From Chryseobacterium lathyri (lineage in GTDB: Bacteria; Bacteroidota; Bacteroidia; Flavobacteriales; Weeksellaceae), in contig NZ_JAUSSF010000003.1 in NCBI RefSeq assembly GCF_030812195.1, positions 248,001-312,000 of the forward strand: a stretch of DNA of 64,000 nt, in the 5' to 3' direction. A program made the translations under genes and the position numbers. A model generated the notes under the pieces. That model worked only from the letters and a program-made list of their open reading frames with translations, did no database searches and was not told where the DNA came from. Each line of letters opens with the position of its first letter. Within the stretch, counting starts at the first letter, position 1. Below are positions 54,647 to 62,578 of the stretch, piece after piece.

Positions 54647-56506
54647 ATGAATATAAAAAGGTCTTTATTACTGCTTTGTTCGTCTTACGGCAGCTTTCTC
54701 TTCGGACAGGAGAAAGCGGTTGACACCATTTATATTTTCGACAGCCAGATGAGCAAGGTAAAGCTTTTCCATCCGGTACGTTCGATCACCCCAAAAGATA
54801 TTGAAAAGAATTCAGCCAATCTTTCTGAACTTTTACGCTTTCAGTCTTCTATTTATGTGAAAGAAAATGGACGCGGGGCTGTTTCTTCGCCTTCATTCAG
54901 GGGAACAACGGCTCAGCAGACAGCTTTTGTATGGAACGGGATCAACATTAATTCCAGCTTTTTGGGACAGGGAGATGTAAATAATATTCCACTTTTCGGG
55001 TATGATCAGATTGATGTAAAAGCTGGCGGAGGAAGTGTTGTTTATGGTAGCGGAGCTATTGGAGGAAGTATTCATTTAAATAATATTCTGGATTTCAACA
55101 GGGGTTTTAAGGGTTCTGTTTATTCGGAGGCGGGCTCTTTTGATACGTATAATAATTTTCTGCAGGCATCTTTCAGCAATGATAAATTAAGCGTTAAGGT
55201 GTCGGGAAGCTATTTCACAAGCCAAAATGATTATAAAGTCCCTGAGTTTGTCGTAGGAAGTACTGGATTTCACAATACTAACGGAAAATACTATAATACT
55301 TCAGTTAACATCGGAGCTTCTTACAAAATTGCTGACCATCAGACTATTTCATGGCAGAATCAGATGTTCGATGCATCACAGCATTATCCTATTTTTGAAC
55401 AGAATGGCACTAAAACAAAATATAATGCTCAGACTTTAAGAAGTTTAATTGCATGGGATATCAATAAAAGTAATCTTTCGAACAGCTTAAAAGCAGCTTA
55501 TACAGAAGATAATTTCCAGTATTTTTCAGGTCTTAACCAGCCTAAAACAAGCGGTGCAGAGGGAAAGAACTATATTTTCAAAAATGATTTCAACTATTTC
55601 ATCACTCCAAAAATCAACATTAATGCGATCGGGGAATTCCAAGTGAACAAGGGTGAAGGTTATCAAGCAGATAAAGACAATCAATCCGGAATCGGAGTTA
55701 TCAGCAGAAATGTAGGTTCACTATCCGGTTTAATCAGGTATTTTGCCACAAAGGAGCTTCGTTTTGAAGCCGGCATCAAGAAGGATTTTGTGGAGGATAT
55801 TTCTTCTCCGCTTCTGTATTCTTTTTCGGGAAAATGGGATGCTTTACGATGGTATCGTATGGGAATAAGCTTTTCAAGAAATTTCAGGTATCCTTCTTTT
55901 AATGATCTTTACTGGCAGCCGGGAGGAAATCTGGATCTGCTTCCGGAAACGTCCACGAATATTGATATGAACCATGAGTTCAGCCTGGGTGATTTTAAAA
56001 TTATATTGAGTCCTTATTACATGGACATCAAAAATCTCATCAACTGGCTACCTACACCTTATGGATACTGGGCACCCGTAAATACGTATAAAGTTGAATC
56101 GTATGGTCTGGAATCACAGATTAAGTGGAATAAAAAATTCGGAAAACATGACCTGAAGCTGGATGCAGGATACACTTATTCAAAATCTGTCAACAAGAAT
56201 ACTGAAATGCAGATGATGTATGTTCCGATCCATAAAGCTGTTGGAAATATTGAGTATGGCTATTCTTTCCTTAAGCTATACGCACAGGGGCTTTTCAACG
56301 GCCTTACTTATACGACTACAGATGAGCAAAGGTCTACGGCTATTGATCCTTATTTTGTTTTAAATGCCGGAGTTTCTGCCGCACTTTTCAAGAAATACAC
56401 TTTGGGATTTAAAGTAAACAATGTTACCGATACAGTTTATCAGACAGTATCTTTATACCCTATGCCGAAAAGGAATTACAGTATTTATGCAACTATTAAT
56501 TTTTAA
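54647..56506 (+). CDS. btuB: BtuB-like TonB-dependent cobalamin receptor
   Basis: A 619-residue outer-membrane receptor with signal peptide (about 1-20). The plug domain includes NLSELLRFQSSIYVKENGRGAVSSPSFRGTTAQQTAFVWNG and VVYGSGAIGGSIHLNN. The barrel ends RNYSIYATINF with the required aromatic C-terminus. The cobalamin riboswitch directly upstream identifies the likely substrate class: vitamin B12 or related corrinoids. A BtuG-like lipoprotein gene follows 13 bases after the stop. Symbol given by context and fold. Confidence 0.88.
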   Translation: MNIKRSLLLLCSSYGSFLFGQEKAVDTIYIFDSQMSKVKLFHPVRSITPKDIEKNSANLSELLRFQSSIYVKENGRGAVSSPSFRGTTAQQTAFVWNGININSSFLGQGDVNNIPLFGYDQIDVKAGGGSVVYGSGAIGGSIHLNNILDFNRGFKGSVYSEAGSFDTYNNFLQASFSNDKLSVKVSGSYFTSQNDYKVPEFVVGSTGFHNTNGKYYNTSVNIGASYKIADHQTISWQNQMFDASQHYPIFEQNGTKTKYNAQTLRSLIAWDINKSNLSNSLKAAYTEDNFQYFSGLNQPKTSGAEGKNYIFKNDFNYFITPKININAIGEFQVNKGEGYQADKDNQSGIGVISRNVGSLSGLIRYFATKELRFEAGIKKDFVEDISSPLLYSFSGKWDALRWYRMGISFSRNFRYPSFNDLYWQPGGNLDLLPETSTNIDMNHEFSLGDFKIILSPYYMDIKNLINWLPTPYGYWAPVNTYKVESYGLESQIKWNKKFGKHDLKLDAGYTYSKSVNKNTEMQMMYVPIHKAVGNIEYGYSFLKLYAQGLFNGLTYTTTDEQRSTAIDPYFVLNAGVSAALFKKYTLGFKVNNVTDTVYQTVSLYPMPKRNYSIYATINF

Positions 56507-56519
56507 ACTTAAAAATATT

Positions 56520-57563
56520 ATGAAACTGAACAAACTTCTACATTTTCTTTTTGCTTTTACACTCCTTTTGGGCATCGTGTCCTGTAGCAGTGATGATAAT
56601 GATGAGCAGGAAATATTCTATGGCAACGGTTTTTTAATCGCTAATGAAGGTACTTTCGGAAAACCCGAAGGAGACGTAACGTTTGTAAGTGCAGACCTGA
56701 ACCTTAAACAGGATAACGTTTTTGCCCTTAATAACGGAGGAGCAAAGTTAGGTGACGTTTTACAGATGGTTGCTTTCAATGGTGAAAATGCTTATCTGTT
56801 ATTGAATAATTCCAATAAGATCCAGATCGCAAACCGTTATAATTTTAAAGCGAATGGCGAGATTACCGCTGAGCTTAATGCTCCGCGATATATGGCTTTT
56901 GCCAACAACAATATTTATGTAACAAACGATAAATATTTAGGTGCCAAGTATGTAAGCATTTACAAAGCTTCAGACCGTTCTTTCATCAAAAAAATCACTT
57001 TCACAGATGCTGCTGAAAGAATTGTAGAAGCCGGAAACAATATCTTTGTACAGAATGCTTCATTTGGTTTTGGAAATAAGATCACTTACATCAATACTTC
57101 TACTAACGATGTTCAATCTACGATTACGTTACCAGCCGGAAACATCAACAAGATCATTTCAAGCAACCAACATGTGTATGCCATTGCTGCGGGAACCGCT
57201 GATTCTTATATTTACGAGATCTCAAGCACAGGAAGCATTACAAAGACAACTACTTTAACAGGTATTGCCAACGCTACAAACCTTGAGATTGCCAATGGTA
57301 AGTTTTATTTCACTTCAGGGAAAAATGTATACAAGATGGATATGAGTGCTACAACAGCACCTACATCACCGTTGTTTACTGTTGCGAACAGTGTTGATGC
57401 CTACTCTGCTTTATATGGATTCAGCGTGATCAATGACAAAATTTTCACTTCGGATTCCAATGGATTTACCCAGGCCAGCAAAATTGTAGTTTATAATACT
57501 TCAGGAGCTATCATCAGATCGTTTACAACGGGTATAGGCTCAAATTCAGTTTATGCAAACTAA
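56520..57563 (+). CDS. BtuG-like surface lipoprotein (DUF5074 beta-propeller)
   Basis: A lipoprotein of about 347 residues from the ATG at 56520 (a longer frame overlapping the receptor gene is unlikely); lipobox GIVSC with C19. The body has regular propeller-like repeats: GFLIANEGTFGKPEGDVTFV, NAYLLLNNSNKIQI, RYMAFANNNIYVTN, KIISSNQHVYAI and NLEIANGKFYFTS. It matches DUF5074/YncE-like surface proteins. In Bacteroides, BtuG proteins of this type bind cobalamin very tightly and sit on BtuB. The same role is inferred here from the operon. Confidence 0.82.
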   Translation: MKLNKLLHFLFAFTLLLGIVSCSSDDNDEQEIFYGNGFLIANEGTFGKPEGDVTFVSADLNLKQDNVFALNNGGAKLGDVLQMVAFNGENAYLLLNNSNKIQIANRYNFKANGEITAELNAPRYMAFANNNIYVTNDKYLGAKYVSIYKASDRSFIKKITFTDAAERIVEAGNNIFVQNASFGFGNKITYINTSTNDVQSTITLPAGNINKIISSNQHVYAIAAGTADSYIYEISSTGSITKTTTLTGIANATNLEIANGKFYFTSGKNVYKMDMSATTAPTSPLFTVANSVDAYSALYGFSVINDKIFTSDSNGFTQASKIVVYNTSGAIIRSFTTGIGSNSVYAN

Positions 57564-57621
57564 GACATTAATACTCCGGTATTATCTATAAATTTTATTT
57601 TTTTTCATCATTTGTGTTTTT

Positions 57622-57646
57622 CAGGCCGCTTCTCCGAAGCGGCCTG
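57622..57646 (+). terminator. First terminator after the B12 operon
   Basis: CAGGCCGCTTC / GAAGCGGCCTG, 11-bp stem, TCC loop, then ATTTTAT. Confidence 0.85.
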
Positions 57647-57660
57647 ATTTTATCACTGAT

Positions 57661-57707
57661 TATAAAAAGGCTTCGGCGGGACTTTGTCCCGCCGAAGCCT
57701 TTTTATA
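57661..57707. terminator. Long perfect inverted repeat, bidirectional terminator
   Basis: A perfect 22-bp inverted repeat (57661-57682 and 57686-57707) around a TTT loop, GC-rich in the centre and ending in A and T runs. It lies between convergent genes and can terminate both. Confidence 0.8.
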
Positions 57708-57716
57708 ATTTTAAGT

Positions 57717-59138
57717 TTAATTATATTTCAGCCCCAACTTCTCAGCTTCTGCAATCACAAACTTTTCAGCTTCTTCCTTATCATTGGGGATCTCACCTTC
57801 CAGGATGGCTTCTTTAACTTTTTCTTTGAGGATTCCGATTTCTTTTCCAGGTTTCAGATCAAACATCTGCATGATTTCTTCTCCTGTAATCGGTGGCTGG
57901 AAATTACGCACCTGATCTTTTTCCTCCACCTCTTTGATCTTCACTGCTACATATTCAAAATTTTTCTTGAATCTGTCCTGTTTTTTGAAGTTTTTGGTTG
58001 TAATATCTGCTTTACACAGGGTGAACAGATCTTCCAGATCTTCACCGGCATCAAATAAAAGTCTTCTCAATGCAGAATCCGAAGCATCATCGGTGATCAG
58101 GGCAATAGGACGCGATGAAAGCTTTACCATTTTCTGAACATATTTCATATCGCTTCCCAGCGGCTGTTTCAGCCTATGGAAAAGGGTCTTGACCATTTTT
58201 GAGCCTAAAAACTCATGGCCGTGGAAAGTCCATCCTGTTCCTTCTACAAATTTTTTGGTTGGTGCTTTACCAATATCATGCAACAATGCGGACCAGCGTA
58301 ACCAAAGGTTGTCTGTATTTTCTGAAATATTGTCTACAACCTCCAGGGTGTGATAGAAGTTATCTTTATGGGTCTGCCCTTCCACTTCCTCTACTCCTTT
58401 CAGCTCGATCAGCTCTGGAATGATCAGTTTTAAAAGTCCCGTCTCTTCCATCAGGCCTAATCCAACGGAAGGTTTTTTAGACATCATGATTTTATTGAAT
58501 TCCACCATGATTCTTTCCATAGAAACGATCTTCATCCTTTCTGCCTCCTGTTTTATAGCGTTCAGTGATTTTTCTTCAATGACAAAATTTAATGTTGAAG
58601 CAAAACGGACGGCTCTCATCATCCTCAACGGATCATCAGAATAGGTTTGTGCCGGTTCTAAAGGAGTTCTTAAAATACCTTTTTCTAGATCATCAACACC
58701 GTTGAAAGGGTCTATCAGCTCTCCAAAATTAGCTTTATTCAAAGAAATTGCCATGGCATTGATGGTAAAATCTCTTCTCTTCTGATCGTCTTCCAGTGTT
58801 CCGCCTTCTACTTCCGGCTTCCGGCTGTTTTCTGTATAGCTTTCTTTTCTGGCTCCTACAAATTCCAGCTCGAGATCTTTGTATTTGATCATAGCTGTTC
58901 CATACGTTTTGAAGACAGAAACTTTTAATTTAGGATCAATATCATTCGCAACAGTTTGTGCAAGCTCAATACCGCTTTGCTCCGTCACAAAATCAATATC
59001 TGTAGATGCTGTCCTCTTCATCAGAAGATCACGGACATAACCGCCGACAATATATACCGACTGATTGTTTTTTTCAGCGGCTTCAGCAATGACCTTGAAT
59101 AATTTTAAATTTTTATTTTGGGTAAGATTAATTTTCAT
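57717..59138 (-). CDS. CCA-adding tRNA nucleotidyltransferase / HD-domain protein
   Basis: A class II nucleotidyltransferase of about 473 residues from the ATG at 59138. The GG motif is in VGGYVRDLLM (32-33) with the two metal aspartates in STDIDFV. The ERxxxE-type and RxD-like patterns follow (LRTPLEPAQTYSDDPLRMMRAVRFA), and a C-terminal HD domain (LLHDIGK, HGHEFLGSKM) is present. It adds or repairs the CCA end of tRNA; the HD part may add phosphohydrolase activity. Poly(A) polymerase is possible but less likely in this phylum. Confidence 0.9.
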   Translation of the reverse strand: MKINLTQNKNLKLFKVIAEAAEKNNQSVYIVGGYVRDLLMKRTASTDIDFVTEQSGIELAQTVANDIDPKLKVSVFKTYGTAMIKYKDLELEFVGARKESYTENSRKPEVEGGTLEDDQKRRDFTINAMAISLNKANFGELIDPFNGVDDLEKGILRTPLEPAQTYSDDPLRMMRAVRFASTLNFVIEEKSLNAIKQEAERMKIVSMERIMVEFNKIMMSKKPSVGLGLMEETGLLKLIIPELIELKGVEEVEGQTHKDNFYHTLEVVDNISENTDNLWLRWSALLHDIGKAPTKKFVEGTGWTFHGHEFLGSKMVKTLFHRLKQPLGSDMKYVQKMVKLSSRPIALITDDASDSALRRLLFDAGEDLEDLFTLCKADITTKNFKKQDRFKKNFEYVAVKIKEVEEKDQVRNFQPPITGEEIMQMFDLKPGKEIGILKEKVKEAILEGEIPNDKEEAEKFVIAEAEKLGLKYN

Positions 59139-59180
59139 CGTTAATAAATAGTAGTCTTTTTCTAGCAATATATTTTTCCA

Positions 59181-59525
59181 TTAATCATAATGGGCATGCA
59201 TTTTATTAATTTTCCCTTCATCATCAAAAAACATAACTTCCACAGCATGCTTATCCATAATAGACCGGTAGAACAATGCCACCGAATTTACTCCCATCGT
59301 CGATCTTATCAGTTCAAAATGCAGATCAGGAAACCTATCCAGTGCTTTTCTCCAATATTCGCAGACTGCTTCTTTTCCTTTCAATGTACTCTCTTTTCCA
59401 CCTGTAGCCAAGGTAATCATTGGTGTTGTCACCGCTACATCCTCGGCATAATGAGACAGTATATTTTCAAGATCATGGGAATTCCAGGCCCGGATCCATT
59501 CTTCAGCAAATTTTTGGTGGTTCAT
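59181..59525 (-). CDS. SnoaL/NTF2-like protein
   Basis: A 114-residue single-domain protein of the NTF2-like/SnoaL superfamily. It has the pattern WIRAWNSHDLENILSHYAEDVAVTTP, then KEAVCEYWRKALDRFPDLHFEL, and a final strand VEVMFFDDEGKINKMHAHY. Such proteins act as small ligand-binding or isomerase folds. The partner and substrate are unknown, and no neighbour suggests a pathway. It lies between the CCA-adding enzyme and the TsaC-like gene. Confidence 0.82.
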   Translation of the reverse strand: MNHQKFAEEWIRAWNSHDLENILSHYAEDVAVTTPMITLATGGKESTLKGKEAVCEYWRKALDRFPDLHFELIRSTMGVNSVALFYRSIMDKHAVEVMFFDDEGKINKMHAHYD

Positions 59526-59632
59526 GGCATGTTTTATCAGTTGAAGGATGCAAAGATAGAAATTAAAAAAAAGAAATCCTGTCGATATAACATTGACAAG
59601 ATTTAAAATTGAAATAATTATTGCTGGAGATG

Positions 59633-60181
59633 CTATTCACGAAGAACCTTAATCCTGTTGTCACTCCATATTTTTATTACTGAAGAACCTGAATATTTCG
59701 AAATCTTTTCTCGATCTTCTTCAACCGCATAATCTACCAGCTTAATGATTTCCGGTGAAATATCCGAAAACTTCAAGGGACTTTTATCTCCACTGAAATT
59801 GGCAGAGGTAGAAACTAAGGGTCTGTTCAGCTTAGTGATCAGTTTTTTACAGAAATCTGTTTTTATCAGTCTGATTCCTATGCTCCCGTCTTCAGCAAGC
59901 AGTTCCTTGGGAAGCCCACGGGGATTTTCATAAACAATAGTTACCGGCTTTTCACTAAGATCAATGATTTCCCAGGCCATTTCAGGAACATCTACCAGGT
60001 CCTGAAGCCTTTTTTCAGACTCCACCAGAATGATCATGGATTTGTTTTTTTCCCTTTTTTTGATATCAAATATTTTATTGACAGCTTCTATATTGGTGGC
60101 ATCACAACCGATTCCCCAGATGGTATCTGTTGGATAAAGAATCGTTCCTCCGGATTTTAATATTTCTATAATGTTTTCCAT
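59633..60181 (-). CDS. L-threonylcarbamoyladenylate synthase (TsaC/Sua5 type)
   Basis: A 182-residue protein of the YrdC domain family. Marks are LYPTDTIWGIGCDATN near 17-32, KREKNKSMIILV with the basic nucleotide-binding residues, and the late VSTSANFSGDKSP stretch. It makes threonylcarbamoyl-AMP for the t6A modification of tRNAs that read ANN codons. The size fits the short, TsaC-like form, without the C-terminal Sua5 domain. It is immediately downstream of the REP/transposase locus. Confidence 0.9.
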   Translation of the reverse strand: MENIIEILKSGGTILYPTDTIWGIGCDATNIEAVNKIFDIKKREKNKSMIILVESEKRLQDLVDVPEMAWEIIDLSEKPVTIVYENPRGLPKELLAEDGSIGIRLIKTDFCKKLITKLNRPLVSTSANFSGDKSPLKFSDISPEIIKLVDYAVEEDREKISKYSGSSVIKIWSDNRIKVLRE

Positions 60182-60280
60182 AATTTAATAAGGTATAAAA
60201 ACCTGTATAAAGGTAAAAAAACGGGAATGCTCATCCAAAATAAATGGAATAAATGTTTTGTTTTGATGAATATTTTAAAT

Positions 60281-60346
60281 TGGGCTAAAGCCTGAATAAT
60301 AGGTTTTCTTTTGTTGAATGGGCTAAAGCCCATTTCTATTGAATAT
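60281..60346 (+). repeat. REP-like unit (copy 3)
   Basis: GGCTAAAGCC (60283-60292), a 26-base spacer, TGGGCTAAAGCCCA (60319-60332), then TTTCTATTGAAT. Direct orientation. Confidence 0.85.
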
Positions 60347-60398
60347 ATTGGTCTCTTAAAAGTAATGTATAAGCTTTTGACAGAAAATGTATATAAAA

Positions 60399-60463
60399 AT
60401 TCAATAGGAACGGGCTTTAGCCCGTTTAAAATAAGGTTCCATAACATTTGGCTTTAGCCAAAA
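60399..60463 (-). repeat. REP-like unit (copy 4), inverted, beside the transposase gene
   Basis: In inverted order: ATTCAATAGGA, AACGGGCTTTAGCCCGTT (60409-60426), spacer, TTTGGCTTTAGCCAAA (60448-60463). It abuts the stop end of the transposase gene by one base. Confidence 0.88.
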
Positions 60464-60464
60464 C

Positions 60465-60890
60465 CTATAAGAAATTATTCCTTTCAAGAAATTCCTGATA
60501 TTCTTCTCTAAAACTTTTTCTCTGATGATGTTTCTCCTGATTCTTAATATATTCTCTCACAGCCTCAATCTTTGACTCCGAAACAGAAACGGCAAAATAT
60601 TCATCTTGCCATGAAAATTTTTCCCGAGTAAGTTGATTTTTATTAATCCAAAAAGAAGATTCTCCCTTTAACAATTGTACTATTTTTTCCATATTCTGAC
60701 CCGATCCTAGTGAAATCAGACAATGGCAATGATCTGAATAGCCGTTAACCATATCTAAATAAATTCCTTTTTGAGAAGCATTTTCCTTGATATGTTTCCA
60801 GACCTTAATCCTTAAATCAAATGTATCCAGATGTGGAACTCTGTTTTTTGTGGAAAAAACAAGATGAATATAAATTTTAATAAATGACAT
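60465..60890 (-). CDS. REP-associated tyrosine transposase (Y1/IS200-like)
   Basis: A 141-residue HUH-type transposase from the ATG at 60890. The metal-binding HxH motif is HCH at 54-56 in SDHCHCLI, and the catalytic tyrosine is Y114 in VREYIKNQ, a single-tyrosine arrangement as in TnpA of IS200/IS605 and in RAYT/TnpA_REP proteins. Unlike a transposing IS200 it is bracketed by hairpin units in inverted orientation, 60399-60463 and 60931-60998. That is the layout of a REPtron, in which a domesticated TnpA spreads REP sequences. The frame is intact. Confidence 0.88.
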   Translation of the reverse strand: MSFIKIYIHLVFSTKNRVPHLDTFDLRIKVWKHIKENASQKGIYLDMVNGYSDHCHCLISLGSGQNMEKIVQLLKGESSFWINKNQLTREKFSWQDEYFAVSVSESKIEAVREYIKNQEKHHQRKSFREEYQEFLERNNFL

Positions 60891-60930
60891 TTGTGTTGTT
60901 TTAACCAAAAATAATATTTTTAATCTATGT

Positions 60931-60998
60931 TTTGGCTAAAGCCATATATGACTGATTATCCAAAAAAAACGGGCTAAAGCCCGTTCCTATTGAATTTT
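60931..60998 (+). repeat. REP-like unit (copy 5), upstream of the transposase gene
   Basis: TGGCTAAAGCCA (60933-60944), spacer, AACGGGCTAAAGCCCGTT (60968-60985), then CCTATTGAATTTT. It is the mirror image of copy 4 about the transposase gene. Confidence 0.88.
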
Positions 60999-61039
60999 AA
61001 ATATCATTCACAATTTATCATCGTTCTTGATTATAAAGC

Positions 61040-61546
61040 CTATTTCAATCCCGGCAAATATCTCTCCTCAATAATATTCAAATGGTGATAATTATGCCCT
61101 ACGATCAGTTTCCCGATTGTTTCTACAGTGAGTTGATTTCCATTAGCTGTCCCTATATTAGTTAAAACAGATGGTTCAAGGGTTTCCAATAGAATCTGAG
61201 AAGATTTTCTGACAAGCTTATATTCTTCCAGTAAAGATTTCAAAGATCTCTTATCCGCAAAAGAATTGGATGCATATTCTTCCTCATCAAAGCCCGGCAA
61301 TTCTGCTTTTTCTCCTCTTGCAAAAGCCAGAATTCTGTATTGGAATATTCTTTCAGTGTCTGACAAATGAAGTAGGAGCTCTTTCAATGTCCATTTTCCT
61401 TCTGCATAAGCAAAAAGAGACTGTTCCTCCGTAAGATTCGAATACAGTTCTATGGTCTTTTCTCCAGATCTTTTTAATTCTTCAATCCAGTTCTCAGAAG
61501 GAATCTGGTCTAAATATCTTTGTACGTATTTTTGAAAATCAGTCAT
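61040..61546 (-). CDS. DinB family protein
   Basis: A 168-residue four-helix-bundle protein of the DinB/YfiT type. The metal-binding histidine pattern is visible at LLLHLSDTERIFQYRIL and GHNYHHLNIIEERYL. Such proteins act as metal-dependent thiol S-transferases or hydrolases in some bacteria; the reaction here is not known. It is codirectional with the GNAT and DUF4440-like genes, with about 75 bases of ATTCAC-type repeat between. Confidence 0.85.
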   Translation of the reverse strand: MTDFQKYVQRYLDQIPSENWIEELKRSGEKTIELYSNLTEEQSLFAYAEGKWTLKELLLHLSDTERIFQYRILAFARGEKAELPGFDEEEYASNSFADKRSLKSLLEEYKLVRKSSQILLETLEPSVLTNIGTANGNQLTVETIGKLIVGHNYHHLNIIEERYLPGLK

Positions 61547-61552
61547 ATTTTT

Positions 61553-61619
61553 TAGTTATAAGTGATAATTGATGTATTGTTAATGACCATTGAGCATTCA
61601 CAATTGACTATTCACATTT
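61553..61619. repeat. ATTCAC-type repeat between dinB-like and GNAT genes
   Basis: Units such as ATTGATGTATTGTTAATGA, CATTCACAATTGAC and TATTCACATTTT resemble those at 677-780 and 54160-54410. No gene is seen. Confidence 0.4.
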
Positions 61620-62072
61620 TTAATTTTCCCTGTTCGTCCATTCATAAAAATTCACAGAGTCATACAGTTCGAAGCCACAGGCTGGGTACAACTGATTCCC
61701 GACCTCGTTGCTTTTCCCCGTTTCCAAAAGCACTCCACAGGCATTTGATGATCTGCAAAGCTCTTTGGCTTCTTCGATCAGTTCTTTAGAATAACCTTTT
61801 CCTCTGTGATTATCGTTGACATAGAGGTCATTCAACAGCCAGTAGCGCTGCATCCTTGTGGATGAGAATATGGGATACAGCTGAACAAATCCTGTCAGTT
61901 TGCCATCCTGTTCCACTACAAAAATCTCAGAATCTTTATTCTCTATTCTTTCTTTGAGAAAATTTCCAGCAGCAGGAATATCTGATTCTTTATGATAAAA
62001 GATTCTGTACTGGTCAAATAATTCTGCCAATTGATTTAAATCTTCAAAAGTAGCTTTTCTGGTATTTTTCAT
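61620..62072 (-). CDS. GNAT-family N-acetyltransferase
   Basis: A protein of about 150 residues from the ATG at 62072, five bases after the stop of the upstream gene. Acetyl-CoA binding motif A is visible (LLNDLYVNDNHRGKGYSKELIEEA, with the RGKGYS loop), then GVLLETGKSNEVGNQLYPACGF. The acceptor substrate is unknown. The N-terminus (MKNTRKATFEDLNQLAELFDQY) is typical of small GNATs that acetylate amines or ribosomal proteins. Confidence 0.87.
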   Translation of the reverse strand: MKNTRKATFEDLNQLAELFDQYRIFYHKESDIPAAGNFLKERIENKDSEIFVVEQDGKLTGFVQLYPIFSSTRMQRYWLLNDLYVNDNHRGKGYSKELIEEAKELCRSSNACGVLLETGKSNEVGNQLYPACGFELYDSVNFYEWTNREN

Positions 62073-62077
62073 ATTGA

Positions 62078-62560
62078 TTATAAATGATGATCGTAGCTCA
62101 ATACCCTTTTCATCTTCCACTGCTTATCCTCCATTATCCATAAAATAGTAAATTTTGCCCGGCTCCCCTGATTCCATTTCCCATTGGAAAATTCGAAAAA
62201 TTCATGTTCTCCTTCTTCTATGAAAGCGTACAGAACATTATTGTTATACAAAGGATATACTTTCATGCTGTTGGGCACAAGATCCCGTTTTACCTTATTG
62301 GGACCACCACAGATATTGTTTTTAATGGAAGCGGTAAAGGCTTTTTCTCCGGAAGTGATTCCTCCTTTATCATGATAAAATTCCAGATCATTGCTGACTA
62401 TAGATTTATAATGAGAAAGATCGCACTTATTAAATCCTATATCAAATATCAGACTGTCCAGCTTTTTAGCTGTCTTATACAGTTCGTCGGTAGTTTTCAC
62501 CTGTGAATATACCATCTGACTGAAAAAACTTAAAATCAGGAAAAAATGAATCTTTCTCAT
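62078..62560 (-). CDS. Exported DUF4440-like protein
   Basis: A 160-residue protein with a signal peptide (about 1-19, SFFSQMVYSQ). The rest is an NTF2-like, DUF4440-type fold: LYKTAKKLDSLIFDIGFNKCDLSHYKSIVSNDLEFYHDKGGIT, then FTILWIMEDKQWKMKRVLSYDH. Function unknown. It lies 18 bases after the cystathionine gene and five bases before the GNAT gene, so the three are probably one transcript. Confidence 0.8.
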   Translation of the reverse strand: MRKIHFFLILSFFSQMVYSQVKTTDELYKTAKKLDSLIFDIGFNKCDLSHYKSIVSNDLEFYHDKGGITSGEKAFTASIKNNICGGPNKVKRDLVPNSMKVYPLYNNNVLYAFIEEGEHEFFEFSNGKWNQGSRAKFTILWIMEDKQWKMKRVLSYDHHL

Positions 62561-62578
62561 TATATTTATCTTAAAATG

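Noticed and set aside
56421..56519. A longer N-terminus for the BtuG-like protein, overlapping the receptor gene
   Set aside because: The ATG at 56520 opens a clean lipoprotein signal; the extension would bury it behind 33 unconserved residues.
60465..60890. An active IS200/IS605 insertion sequence
   Set aside because: No TnpB gene is present, and the flanking units are inverted REP-like hairpins that also occur alone elsewhere, which fits a REP-associated transposase better.
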